This document shows, piece after piece, positions 13,001 to 17,884 of a DNA stretch of 41,713 bases (its first letter is position 1; each line of letters starts with the position of its first letter). Source of the stretch: Gynuella sp. (GTDB lineage: Bacteria; Pseudomonadota; Gammaproteobacteria; Pseudomonadales; Natronospirillaceae). A program made the position numbers and the translations under genes. The stretch is from positions 1 to 41,713 of the forward strand of contig JANQHX010000022.1 in NCBI GenBank assembly GCA_028282465.1, given 5' to 3'. The notes under the pieces are model-generated. The model made no database searches and was not told the DNA's origin. It worked only from the letters and a program-made list of their open reading frames with translations.

Positions 13001-13388
13001 GAATTTCCTTATAGTCATGATTGAACATGCTTAAAAACATGCCCACCTTTTCACCATAGATTGATGAAGCTGGAATGCCTGCATCTTCTAAACATTTCCA
13101 GGTAAGCTCTAGCATGAGTCTTTGTTGTGGATCCATGGCTTCCACCACACGTGGAATCAAACCAAAAAACTCTAAGTCAAATGAATCTACATCGTTAACA
13201 AAACCACCCCAACGACTGTTAGTTTTGTTTTCTTCGTTTTCTGGATCACCCCAATACTTTTTCCAATCCCATCGATCTGTTGGAATTTCAGAAATAGAAG
13301 ACGTTTGATTCTTGAGATTGTTCCAGAAATCAAATTGGTTTTCTGCGCCAGGAAACTTGCAAGAAACTCCGATAATTGCGATATCCAT
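1089..13388 (-). CDS. Trans-AT-type modular polyketide synthase, three modules (KS-DH-KR-ACP, KS-DH-ACP-ACP-like, KS-DH-KR)
   Basis: This 4099-residue assembly-line enzyme would extend an acyl chain bound to carrier proteins. It has three ketosynthases, with cysteines at 171, 1738 and 2887. KS1 His306 and His352 complete the triad, and KS2 and KS3 also carry HGTGT and NIGH motifs. The linkers after the ketosynthases end in PSYPF-type motifs (Trp596 after KS1). They are only about 180 residues, too short for an acyltransferase, and no GHSxG was seen, so malonyl units must be loaded by a separate enzyme. DH1 has His642 and Asp809. KR1 has a nucleotide loop near 1180 and Tyr1321; its IIEDDF motif suggests B-type stereochemistry. 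ACP1 serine is 1476. DH2 (His2194, Asp2373), ACP2 (Ser2528) and an ACP-like domain with Pro2635 form module 2, which has no KR. DH3 (His3369, Asp3536) and KR3 (loop near 3853, Tyr4000) end the protein without an ACP. It follows luxI by 58 bp, probably in one operon. Confidence 0.96.
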   Translation of the reverse strand: MDIAIIGVSCKFPGAENQFDFWNNLKNQTSSISEIPTDRWDWKKYWGDPENEENKTNSRWGGFVNDVDSFDLEFFGLIPRVVEAMDPQQRLMLELTWKCLEDAGIPASSIYGEKVGMFLSMFNHDYKEIQESNEFSIEAHHSTGSAASIIANRVSHYFDINGPSLAIDTACSGSLNAIHCAAQAIQFNDCEMAFAGGINLILTPTRHISFSKMGMMSPTGTCRTFDDSANGYVRGEGAGILLLKPLAKALNDGNQIYGVVKGTAVNHCGETYTLTYPSPEQQSNVIAEAHRRAQIPIESINYVEAHGTGTPKGDPIEFRGLCSAFEKLSEEQSTVYPENKCSLGSVKTNIGHLEAAAGVAGVIKVLMAMRNKTLPALNHYQKLNSRINLNNTPFNMLAENQDWLAALDNDGNEFPLRAGISSFGFGGTNAHVVIEENKPERKQSIRSASRKLPSYPICISAKTESALLKKKEDLKHWLETFDKDISLIDISYTLAYGRDHFEYRDAALVNNLEELKKFLDNGIPESKTDTPLENPIRLLEDLTRKKKTNKQINEILELLVKLYISGKAVDWIQVFKNKRPLILSLPSYPFAKTRVWLPKSSIQTSQSSADKLHPLLHRNISDFDYQAYLTKFTGKEFFLDHHKIRGSRVLPAAAYLEMVYTGLKASLGSMLENKIIQLQDISWSRPFIGNQPGELALRLYPLEPVDSEYEIEFEVSSDLEDEKIVHCNGFASIVLEQSNAESWSDIEDFDQSVEYEDAYKVLSHAGLQYGSQHQGLKTVKLKQNEAIADISLPMGGINEEYLLHPCLLDSALQAAVILAIKSTIGNQEFLDLLKEDESNSVQAPLPFLLNTVTVKNRLTDNLLVNIVKTSTNKSLNEFNVKIFNKIEDGDPELAVSLIGLCLGGGNLQNLSSTEDVKQSDGEIKALSQLTDGNLEGYYVPQWIKSPLQETDFKLSTKSIICVIDQYQQHKYEDLLSELEKRDLSPILIELGDKYKKASESHYVLQAGSFEDSETLVSELKAQGIKPEYLCHFPLGLEKYEASHQAVNHSPEAIFSIVKAMLKLSRKFRAITYIESDQPFSQPIAQGMSGLYKTMRIEKPSFSGAVVQSHEFNSEVLLNEFNDDKATDVFYSDGIRFIRSFNDLKATLSNTSNKPELFDIEQESLLPQTGFKKGGVYLITGGMGALGLIFANHLCDKYQATVCLTGRAPLNEKKQKQLSELVTAGGKAVYVQCDVNSLDDTHRAVNEIRENHGQINGILHSAGIIEDDFIIKKSQESFNRVIAPKVMGSLNLDAATQQDNIDCFILFSSVTGVLGNLGQSDYAYGNSFEDYFSLYRTKLLSKGHRHGKTLSVNWPYWKNGGMSLTDKEEAILNKNFGIIPLETEKGIQALELGLSLPLYQLSVLPGDTQKVRSVLGTIEHVSDQFNSLKTSQKRSSDTQISKEIVFDYLASLFAKELKVTKDRFDSNGSFQDFGFDSVVMIDMINVMEKKFEGLSKTLFFEYQNMDALVDYLIENYSHCFSDLSDDAKKPVDDKKATDNISNTRRRLRKFSDTKSSSVASNKSQPVAIVGLAGRYPEADNLNQFWDNLVQGKDCIREIPSERWDLNEVFQPGKPTQGKSYSKWGGFINNVDHFDPLYFKISPKEAENLDPQERQFLEVVSHAVEDAGYHPDRLTNSRGTKEKPVGVYVGCMWGDYQLHGVESSNSEDWVAPNPFYWSIANRVSYFFDLSGPSITLDTACSSSLTAIHLACNALANGEISVAIAGGVNLSLHPNKYNLLSNMHFLSSDGRCRSFGEGGDGYVPADGVGAVILKPLADAERDGDHIYGVIKSTSINHGGHAPGFTVPDPIRQSALIQDALERGNINPRHVSYLEAHGTGTSLGDPIEINGLNRAFNSQDNQYCAIGSVKSNIGHAEAAAGIAGLTKVLLQMKHQKLVPSIHSDNPNPFIEMESTPFNVNRDFKDWHRPVINGEAINRIAGVSSFGAGGSNGHVIIEEYCPNKKQKSDSTTALIILSAKKQNALQEMVSNLSDYLKQNSNIDLHDLAYTLQTGRLEHEWRFAVTAISLSELSEKLRAFNAKSSQDNNHYYYSDKAVKPTGTAFKPAHNFCLPSDDNGDLINAWMSGQSINWVELYDQPRQKVSAPGYAYQRQRYWIQKPKPTGSLVSLHSVLDSNCSSYGNICFKKTFQPTDFYLRDHAIGENRVLPAVLYLEMAKQAGSLALPDQSLHAIYDVQWLKPIIVNDKPQDIYISINNDDYGLSFEIYSKDDQLTLLHCRGAYGFLPVEEDARHSLLNQLGVNSLSQEKFNIESLCNQLKILPNPEIDFGFSELGFQLGDSFNPYLNLWQSDDEALAELRLPESISDTENSFDIHPSLMDAVLRTTIALGGMPKPSSGIPLPVALNRLEMIQPLPSRFYVWAKRRTNESEGTKNSFEIYLLDFQGGVIAYLERFTTQTVVGLFPIRKLKKDAGSQSPAPTVSTKAKDISLINSEEGDDLRAATLEFLLDAVSEVTKIHKNDLSPQDSLEGFGIDSVMILALNEKLTGIFGDDVSKTLFYEHDDINSMVEYFVECHSQDIKNKLSKSSITKEEDSNSTLVSKLEEQPEPEPIVSVSTICQVIEEVCNEPVSPNTKIASLNIDPIHFVSITNRLSKAHGLNTSALIYNCEKISDLFHSLTGNNDTSHRDKNIKPSEVVDQVANVHNHRRLSANLGNSLTNTKPESNQEDIAIIGLSGKYPMANTLDDFWINLVEGNDCIREVPASRWDHEKNFNADRNHKGTIYGKWGGFMDGIDQFDAEFFGITGREAQRMDPQERLFLETAWQCMEDAAYTKDALNEKSVGVFIGAMWGQYELIEVSEEQKQFGNPGSTFSAIANRVSYTFDFDGPSMAMDTMCSSSLTALHMACQSIRHGDCDYAIAGGVNLSIHPNKYLMLSQLQFLSTDGRCRAFGEGGSGYVPGEGVGAVLLKPISKAIADGDNIYAVVKASALNHGGKTSGFTVPNQKRQSNVIGRAIEKADWEPNSISYIEAHGTGTSLGDPIELSGLNKALGLAENEDSKNNCALGSVKSNIGHLESAAGIAGITKVLLQMKHKTIVSSLHSNTLNPNLAIKDSRFFIPQNNQEWSVTRSKPTRRAGVSSFGAGGSNAHVLLEEYTNTSENIQRIPEREQLFILSADSEERLLGYVRDVIGWLNQVTKEFSEHQLQHKFINLCYTSQVGREQKSSRLAVVSNSWHDLIKKLDGWLFRGTSSNVYFGVPRDKDQQLDYVLDREAKKVLLESLLQREQIHQLARSWVSTLTINWSEYSNDLFRLPESVPLMRISMPSQPLITQRYWVDEKKPKTNVDIQSLHPFLDKNTSTIAKQSFEKIFTGDEFYLKDHQVDNNGPKPILPGVAYLEMARKAGNLSVPNELTVNKISNVMWLKPIQVNKGHQSVEIELEASDTGLEFKVHGSDSEFASGDIEFRNTDDVIDDEWIDISSIENSDGIREEKEEIYHLFQNMGFHYGPAYQCTEWRLRFENSALSKIKLPQELRSDADRYFIHPSLMDSALRTCLGIGDSNHTSPMVPFSLEEVEILHPITEECYAWAVRSDQNHDDFIKYNLVVTDPDGRVLIKVHNVVARDMHRNKKGSNNTLSFYQYGWSKAEFPKSSQAKNVMILANSFEDVENNMLNLQQSSVLVTRGERYKKISDNRYEINFHSQQDMENLFGDVISNEFKLNAILNAIDLGTDNTGNSIDNNLNDSMYLIFRLFRAVDQYSGNRHIRILDLNLDSNSESNHYRLALSGFGASMLGINHRIQVTSLTLSNDQITSSVINDLLFTSENTGGHEYRVRNNLLEKRRLQPDSEQLTSDREILPSSSTCLITGGVGKLGMIMANYLVHSCQPNLILTSRSNLSETQQSQIANLNSMLRSMGSTSKVVHEVADISDAQSAEDLIKRCKDQFGHISAVIHAAGFGSEGSVLEIDKAEFDRSLTAKVQGLIYLHENTKNEPLSWFVNFSSISVQVGDLGIGSYAAGNRFMDSFSSAQNNMISINWPLWDEGGLTIPDSEMKMLAFSGMAPLPVKEGLKAFELALLNNNSQLFVAYGDTERINQVLDVNIDSNQVQIFSSKAA

Positions 13389-13446
13389 AAATGGAATTAC
13401 CTGTTAATAACTAATCGTGAAATTGATGATTCTTGATTCATGTCAA

Positions 13447-14031
13447 TTAATGCGCTACTACATTAAGGCTTTGATTAACATCGATCCAAAGTGCTACTGA
13501 TCTCTCGATACCTACTTGAATAGATTTACCTTCGCCTAGTCTTCGTAGTTCAACACCTAACTGTTTTAATAATCGTTCACCTGCCAAAGTGGTCACTGTG
13601 ACATAGGCATGAATACCATGCTTTAATGCGAAGTCTCTGAAAGATCTAACCAAACCAATTGATACATCCCCAATAGATCCTCGCTTGGGCATAGCTGATC
13701 CCTTGCGAACCGCTAGTCTGCTAATTTCCCAAATGTTTTCCTGCTCAGGCGCTTTCTCACCCTGTAAGAGCTGAGGAAAAATGTCCTTCAACATATAGTC
13801 ACCAGTTGTTGGTAAAGCTCTCCAACAGCCATTTACCGCACCGTCTTGGCTTTGCATGACGATGTGATAAGGATCCAGATCATCAAAGCAATCTCTCTCC
13901 AAACCATCTTCAGAATCAACTTCCCAATTAAGGCGACCTTTAAATATTTCATGACGCAGTCGAAATACATCGGCAAACAAAGATGCATTTGTGACATCAT
14001 TTTTTTCTTGAGCCATTATTATTTTATTCAT
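13447..14031 (-). CDS. luxI: LuxI-family acyl-homoserine lactone synthase
   Basis: This protein would make an N-acyl-homoserine lactone signal from S-adenosylmethionine and an acyl donor in the cytoplasm. The 194 residues match the LuxI family in length and in the near-invariant positions: Arg26, Phe30 and Trp36 in RHEIFKGRLNW, Asp47 and Asp50, Arg71 in CWRALPTTGDYML, and Glu102 and Arg105 in IWEISRLAV. The ATG at 14031 is preceded by AAGGG; the next Met (residue 6) has no ribosome binding site. The gene lies 58 bp upstream of the large polyketide synthase on the same strand, so the signal synthase and the synthase genes are probably one transcript. A lux-box-like repeat lies 59-78 bp before the start, suggesting autoinduction. 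Acyl chain length and 3-oxo state cannot be read from the sequence. Confidence 0.94.
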   Translation of the reverse strand: MNKIIMAQEKNDVTNASLFADVFRLRHEIFKGRLNWEVDSEDGLERDCFDDLDPYHIVMQSQDGAVNGCWRALPTTGDYMLKDIFPQLLQGEKAPEQENIWEISRLAVRKGSAMPKRGSIGDVSIGLVRSFRDFALKHGIHAYVTVTTLAGERLLKQLGVELRRLGEGKSIQVGIERSVALWIDVNQSLNVVAH

Positions 14032-14063
14032 TGATGGATGCCCTTTAATAAATTGCGGGCCAA

Positions 14064-14109
14064 TATATAGGTATGGTTAAGCAGCAGTCATCTGTCAGAT
14101 TAAACAGGG
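14064..14109 (-). promoter_or_regulatory. Lux-box-like operator and -10 for luxI and the synthase operon
   Basis: The sequence CTGT-N8-ACAG spans 14092-14107, inside a 20-bp window 14090-14109. It has the same arm spacing as the classical lux box. On the minus strand TATATA lies at 14064-14069, which puts transcription start near 14057. The repeat is then centred about 42.5 bp upstream, the position used by LuxR-type activators at simple promoters. There is no separate good -35, as expected for an activator-dependent promoter. LuxR control is inferred from this geometry and the neighbouring luxI and luxR genes. Confidence 0.7.
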
Positions 14110-14310
14110 AGGTCAAGAATGTACCTTGGGGATATCAAGCAAGCCGTTCAGGTCTCGAGAATTCTTTTCCTGGAATATATGCCAGCTATCGTTTTTAATA
14201 TTTCTTTCGCTTAATTCTCGTCGAAATCAAAAGCTGTTATAGCAACAACGTTTCTAACTTATATTAATTACAATGAATCAGATCAAAAAAGTTATGCCTT
14301 ATTAACCATC

Positions 14311-14358
14311 TCCTGTAACATTGTACATCTAACAAAAGACTGTTTTTTTAACTATATT
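14311..14358 (+). promoter_or_regulatory. Second lux-box-like operator and -10, directed at the RibD-like gene
   Basis: CCTGTAACATTGTACATC spans 14312-14329. By eye, the 20-bp window 14311-14330 agrees with the classical lux box at 14 of 20 positions; the arms are CTGT and ACAT. On the plus strand TATATT follows at 14353-14358, giving a start near 14365, about 44 bp from the box centre. Transcription would run right, through a leader of about 180 nt, into the RibD-like gene. The rest of the 14032-14532 spacer shows no gene apart from the small frame at 14387-14482. Confidence 0.6.
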
Positions 14359-14386
14359 TTAGACACTCTGAGATAGTTAGAAGAGT

Positions 14387-14482
14387 ATGTTAATTTTAGA
14401 AGCTATTTATTCTTTATATTTGAATAGGTGTGGAGAGGTCACTACAGTTAAGGTTAGTCAATCAAAACAATATCTACATTAG
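14387..14482 (+). CDS. Possible 31-residue leader ORF
   Basis: An ATG at 14387 preceded by a purine-rich AGAAGAG opens a 31-codon frame ending in TAG at 14482. It lies entirely within the predicted leader between the second lux-type promoter and the RibD-like gene. No family is recognised, and a frame this short can arise by chance in AT-rich DNA. It is listed because the leader is unusually long for a lux-controlled gene. It could also be purely untranslated. Confidence 0.2.
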   Translation: MLILEAIYSLYLNRCGEVTTVKVSQSKQYLH

Positions 14483-14547
14483 GCTTACTTTAGAAATATA
14501 CATGCCAACACAGATATCTAACTCAAGACTGATTGCATGGCGCCCTC

Positions 14548-15510
14548 ATGAATATTATGGACATATTTGAACACCTCAATATCGCTCTTTCTAAAGCAAT
14601 TAACCTTTCTTCAAGATCATCCATTGCTTGGGTGTTGATGGATAGTAATTCTAGTTTAATTGACTTCAATGCCTCAAAAGCTGGAGAGTGCACAAGCACA
14701 TTGCCCCAAACCATACTGAATTATTCTCATCTCGTAAATAAGTTATATATTTCAGTGGAGCCAACTAGTGGATTCTTTAATTTGTCTGAACTAACGGAGA
14801 CAATTGAACAATCATCTATTCAGGAGATTATCATCGGGCATAAGCTTGACCCTAATGTAAATGACGATTACTGGCCTACTTGGTGTAACAGCTGGCCGGG
14901 GAAAATATCTATATCAGAGCACCCCGGAATATCTGATAAGATCTCGTTAGGGATTGTTAAACTTAAAAAACACAATCTTCCATGGGTTACTGCCGTTAGT
15001 GCTGCTAATTTTTCAGGAGCTTCAATCAAACTGAATGATCTTATTGGTGAATTTGGCTTCCTAAGTTTTGTGAATGATTTATGTCGTCAAGCCACAGCAA
15101 TTCTTGTTTCAAAGTTTCATAAAAAATCTTTAGAAAGAATCCTTGAGAACGAAAAAAAAGATGAACATCTGGACTCTTACCAGATTTTAGACACTGACAA
15201 AATCCAATCGATACTCAGACACTGTGCTAGTGAGTATAAATCTCATGTAGTTATATTTTGTGATATGAAAACTCTTGCCTACCTTATTGATAATGATCTA
15301 GTTGATGAGATTGTTCATCACACCAAGAATACCAAAAGCAATAAAATGTTTAGAAGCATTAAGCAATATGATCAACAGAGCGAGACGTTATTAAAGCTTC
15401 AGGACTGGGCCCTCCTTCAAAGTTCCATTCTAGGCGATTGTAGTCAAACTACTTTAAGCCGTCAGACTCGGGTCATAGATACTAATGAGTCAAAGAGACG
15501 GCTTAATTAA
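14548..15510 (+). CDS. RibD-like protein with degenerate deaminase and reductase sites (probable pseudoenzyme)
   Basis: Compared from memory with the riboflavin enzyme RibD, this 320-residue protein keeps the order and spacing of both domains. IAWVLMDSN...KAGE (residues 26-47) matches the deaminase strand before HAE. LYISVEP (66-72) matches YVTLEPC. IIIGHKLDPN (94-103) matches VVVGxxDPN. LPWVTAVSAANFSGA (144-158) matches the start of the reductase, and LVDEIV (241-246) matches LVDEL. The catalytic parts are gone: HAE is Thr-Ser-Thr (49-51), the PC...C zinc ligands are Pro-Thr (72-73) with no second Cys, the reductase DDP segment is missing, and EGG is Phe-Cys-Asp. The fold seems kept while riboflavin chemistry looks impossible. 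A regulatory or new binding role is inference. An ATG at 14548 is preferred over an in-frame TTG at 14533; neither has a clear ribosome binding site. Its 3' end overlaps luxR by 21 bp. Confidence 0.68.
   Translation: MNIMDIFEHLNIALSKAINLSSRSSIAWVLMDSNSSLIDFNASKAGECTSTLPQTILNYSHLVNKLYISVEPTSGFFNLSELTETIEQSSIQEIIIGHKLDPNVNDDYWPTWCNSWPGKISISEHPGISDKISLGIVKLKKHNLPWVTAVSAANFSGASIKLNDLIGEFGFLSFVNDLCRQATAILVSKFHKKSLERILENEKKDEHLDSYQILDTDKIQSILRHCASEYKSHVVIFCDMKTLAYLIDNDLVDEIVHHTKNTKSNKMFRSIKQYDQQSETLLKLQDWALLQSSILGDCSQTTLSRQTRVIDTNESKRRLN
15454..15506. repeat. Nested inverted repeat across the convergent gene ends
   Basis: The outer arms TTAAGCCGTC (15454-15463) and GACGGCTTAA (15497-15506) are perfect 10-bp complements. 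The inner arms GACTC (15465-15469) and GAGTC (15487-15491) add a second helix. The structure covers the last codons of both the RibD-like gene and luxR. Neither strand has a T-run directly after it, so a classical terminator is not clear. It may still slow or end convergent transcription, or bind a protein. Confidence 0.55.
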
Positions 15511-16227
15511 TCCACACAAAATCGCTTTTGCCACCGCATGTTGCCGATTAGAAGCCCCTAGTTTTTTCGTTGCACTGGTTAAGTGAAAAACTATAGTTCT
15601 CTCCGTAACACCAACTATTTGAGAAATTTCCCAAGTAGTCTTTCCTTCACAAGCCCAAAAAAGACATTCCACCTCTCGAGCTGTTAGTTTATAGCCGACG
15701 GTCGAGTCACTTTTCGATGATGATATTCTATTGTAAGAGTCAAATAGCCAAGCGGCGAATGCACGGCTATTAGGTTCTAAGTCAGACATTCTTTTTTCAA
15801 TATTGATGTCAGTGCATGTCGCAAAGCTCAAAATTGCGATGACTCCAGTTGGAGATTTAATAGGAATGGAACAACCGTTGACCAGCCCCATTGCTTCAGC
15901 CTTTTTCATGATTTCAGCTCCTTTGGGGTCTATATAGCGATCCATGGTTAAGAGCTTGTCCCACCTAATTGAAGATGTGTTTTCAAAACAATATTTGACG
16001 ACCGGATCGTGTTTAGCCATGCCAGTCAAATAACCATCTAACCACTCTAAGGGGTAATTGGTTAGTGTAGAAATCTCAGGTGAACTGAGAGAAGTGACGG
16101 TACACACAGCAAACATATAGAACTCAAATTGCATTTCATCACAAAATTCTTCACATAATTCCTCTAAATCACTATCGTCTTTACAAGCTTCGAACTTTGA
16201 AAAGTACTTGTCTAAAACACTAGACAT
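15490..16227 (-). CDS. luxR: LuxR-family acyl-homoserine lactone receptor/transcription factor
   Basis: This protein would bind the lactone and then DNA at lux-box sites. All six usual ligand-pocket positions are present: Trp62 and Tyr66 in EWLDGY, Asp74-Pro75 in HDPVV, Trp89, and Gly118. After a linker, a LuxR/FixJ-type helix-turn-helix runs from LTAREVECL (181-189) through VGVTERTIVFHL (205-216) to KLGASNRQHAV. The 245-residue length is normal for the family. The ATG at 16227 has a strong AAAGGAAAA site before it. The gene is convergent with the RibD-like gene and separated by it from luxI, so it forms its own transcription unit. No lux-type box was found upstream, so its own expression may be signal-independent (inference). 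Confidence 0.94.
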   Translation of the reverse strand: MSSVLDKYFSKFEACKDDSDLEELCEEFCDEMQFEFYMFAVCTVTSLSSPEISTLTNYPLEWLDGYLTGMAKHDPVVKYCFENTSSIRWDKLLTMDRYIDPKGAEIMKKAEAMGLVNGCSIPIKSPTGVIAILSFATCTDINIEKRMSDLEPNSRAFAAWLFDSYNRISSSKSDSTVGYKLTAREVECLFWACEGKTTWEISQIVGVTERTIVFHLTSATKKLGASNRQHAVAKAILCGLIKPSL

Positions 16228-17305
16228 TAATTTTTTCCTTTAGTTAAAGTGACGGGCTTTCATTTATTTTGTTCTACTTTAGAAAAACATACTGTAATCG
16301 AAATGGTTGAGCTGTATAGAGTAGTCAATCATAAAATCACTTCTATAAGAAATTTAATAAGAATACTATTAGCTAGAGCGCGAGCAATATACTTTATTTT
16401 TTTAGTGTTTTGCACACCTATTATTGATTTGAATTAAACTTGGATCAAATTTATTTTATCTTATTGAGTTGAAAATAAAATTTTTTCTGCATACCTACCA
16501 AGTCAATTTACTTCACACAATAAAATGTATGTCCGTATTTTTATGAATTCATGAAAATTGAAATATTTTCCCTTTAACTTGTATGACGACTCACACAGTA
16601 AACAGTTTTTATTTAATATTTCACTATTTTGTAGACTATGAAATTCTATTTACAAGGGATAGCGACAACCTTATGAAAAAACAGATTGCAGCACTAAATC
16701 ATACAAAAATGGCTAATGACTATGATCAATAATTTCAGATGAATGCACCAAACGACACTTGCCTGAAACAATTATCAATATTGACTATTTCTAAATATAG
16801 TTTTTATCAATCTAGTTCTAAATACGCAAACAATTCTGTAGCACGTCAATACTTCTAAAAATGCTATTTAACTTCTTAATTTGATATTCATCACTATTAA
16901 GAAATATTGTAAGACTTATTTGAAATTATGAGATCGAAATAACAATACGTATAATATCTTGATGTTTATTAGCTAAAGGACTGACGAATATTGTTAGCAA
17001 AATATTCCTTTTTAAAATCAATATTGCCTTTATGTCTATGGCTTTCGAAGAAAGACTGAAGACACGGCTTATTCTTTTGTAAGCTAGACTTGATTAGTCA
17101 AATCTTTGACTGACACACTTATAAAAATGATATGGAAATAACGACAATCCACTGAATTACACCATAAACGGTGCTATTTATTCTTTTCAACGGTATATCC
17201 AAGACAAATTGGAACAACTGTACCAAAGATCTAGTTTTATCCAGAATAGGGCTACTAACTAATGATGCTGGTCTATACTTCTAGAAAACAACCCAGTAGT
17301 TAAGT
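16228..17305. other. AT-rich 1.1-kb stretch without a supported gene
   Basis: No credible coding region was found on either strand. Visible structure: a palindrome ATGAATTCAT at 16543-16552 with flanking TTTT/AAAA; an inverted repeat TTCTTAAT (16873-16880) and ATTAAGAA (16896-16903) with a 15-nt loop; a 19-codon frame at 16673-16732 (MKKQIAALNHTKMANDYDQ) after a weak AAGGGA; and a TATACT hexamer at 17274-17279 that could be the -10 of the next gene, without a good -35. The luxR promoter must lie at its left end. The stretch separates the accessory polyketide locus from the next operon. Confidence 0.6.
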
Positions 17306-17872
17306 ATGAAATCACTATTATCACTGGTCGCATCACTGAGTATAGCTGCGAGTACTAGCCTGTTAGCCTCTGATTTTTCAATAGCAAAATGGGGGGACTC
17401 CAAAGGTAGTGTTATCGTCAAAGAAGAAAAATCTAACATTACTCCTTTTGATGAAGACGACTATCTCATTTATAAGTTCGATATTATGGGAATGAAAGAT
17501 GTTCGTTTGGTTTACCAGTTTCGCGAGAATAAATTGAACTTAGGGGTATTTATATTTAAGGAAACCCATGAGACCGCTGATCATCACATAAATGACTTCC
17601 AAGATGTCAACTTAATCGTTTCAAAAAAATATGGAGACCCAATGCGAACTGGGCCTGTATGGATACAGGATGTAGTTCCTATGGATGCACCAGACTTGGC
17701 TGATGCATTAATCAAAGATAAAGTCTATTTTCAATCTGTGTGGCAAACGCCGAGAACAATCATAGAACACCAACTGACCATGCGTAATGGCGAAATCATT
17801 CATCAACTGGTTTATAAGCCCACTAATGATGTGCTAGGGTCTTTATTCCAAGAGTCATCTCAAATGTTTTGA
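17306..17872 (+). CDS. Secreted protein of unknown function
   Basis: This 188-residue protein opens with a typical signal peptide (MKSLLSLVASLSIAASTSLLAS, 22 residues). The mature part is beta-rich in appearance, beginning DFSIAKWGDSKGSVIVKEEK, with no recognisable domain, cysteine pair or catalytic motif. It is probably periplasmic or outer-membrane associated. The start has only a weak ribosome binding site. It ends 12 bp before the M14-like peptidase gene and is probably co-transcribed with it and the hydrolase. The early KWGDSKGSV segment resembles small secreted hypothetical proteins of marine gammaproteobacteria, but this is an impression, not a family assignment. Confidence 0.75.
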   Translation: MKSLLSLVASLSIAASTSLLASDFSIAKWGDSKGSVIVKEEKSNITPFDEDDYLIYKFDIMGMKDVRLVYQFRENKLNLGVFIFKETHETADHHINDFQDVNLIVSKKYGDPMRTGPVWIQDVVPMDAPDLADALIKDKVYFQSVWQTPRTIIEHQLTMRNGEIIHQLVYKPTNDVLGSLFQESSQMF

Positions 17873-17884
17873 GGTTACAGGTTT

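Noticed and set aside
1195-13308. Plus-strand frames of 60-99 codons within the synthase gene
   Set aside because: They are shadows of the strongly conserved minus-strand synthase and have no features of their own.
1089-13388. An acyltransferase domain inside the large synthase
   Set aside because: The spaces between ketosynthase and dehydratase are about 180 residues and no GHSxG motif was found, so the synthase is AT-less.
14533-14547. TTG start for the RibD-like gene
   Set aside because: It adds only five residues, has no ribosome binding site, and the RibD-like similarity begins after the ATG at 14548.
16249-16437. 62-codon plus-strand frame upstream of luxR
   Set aside because: GTG start without a ribosome binding site, no recognisable features, and it lies on the presumed luxR promoter in AT-rich DNA.
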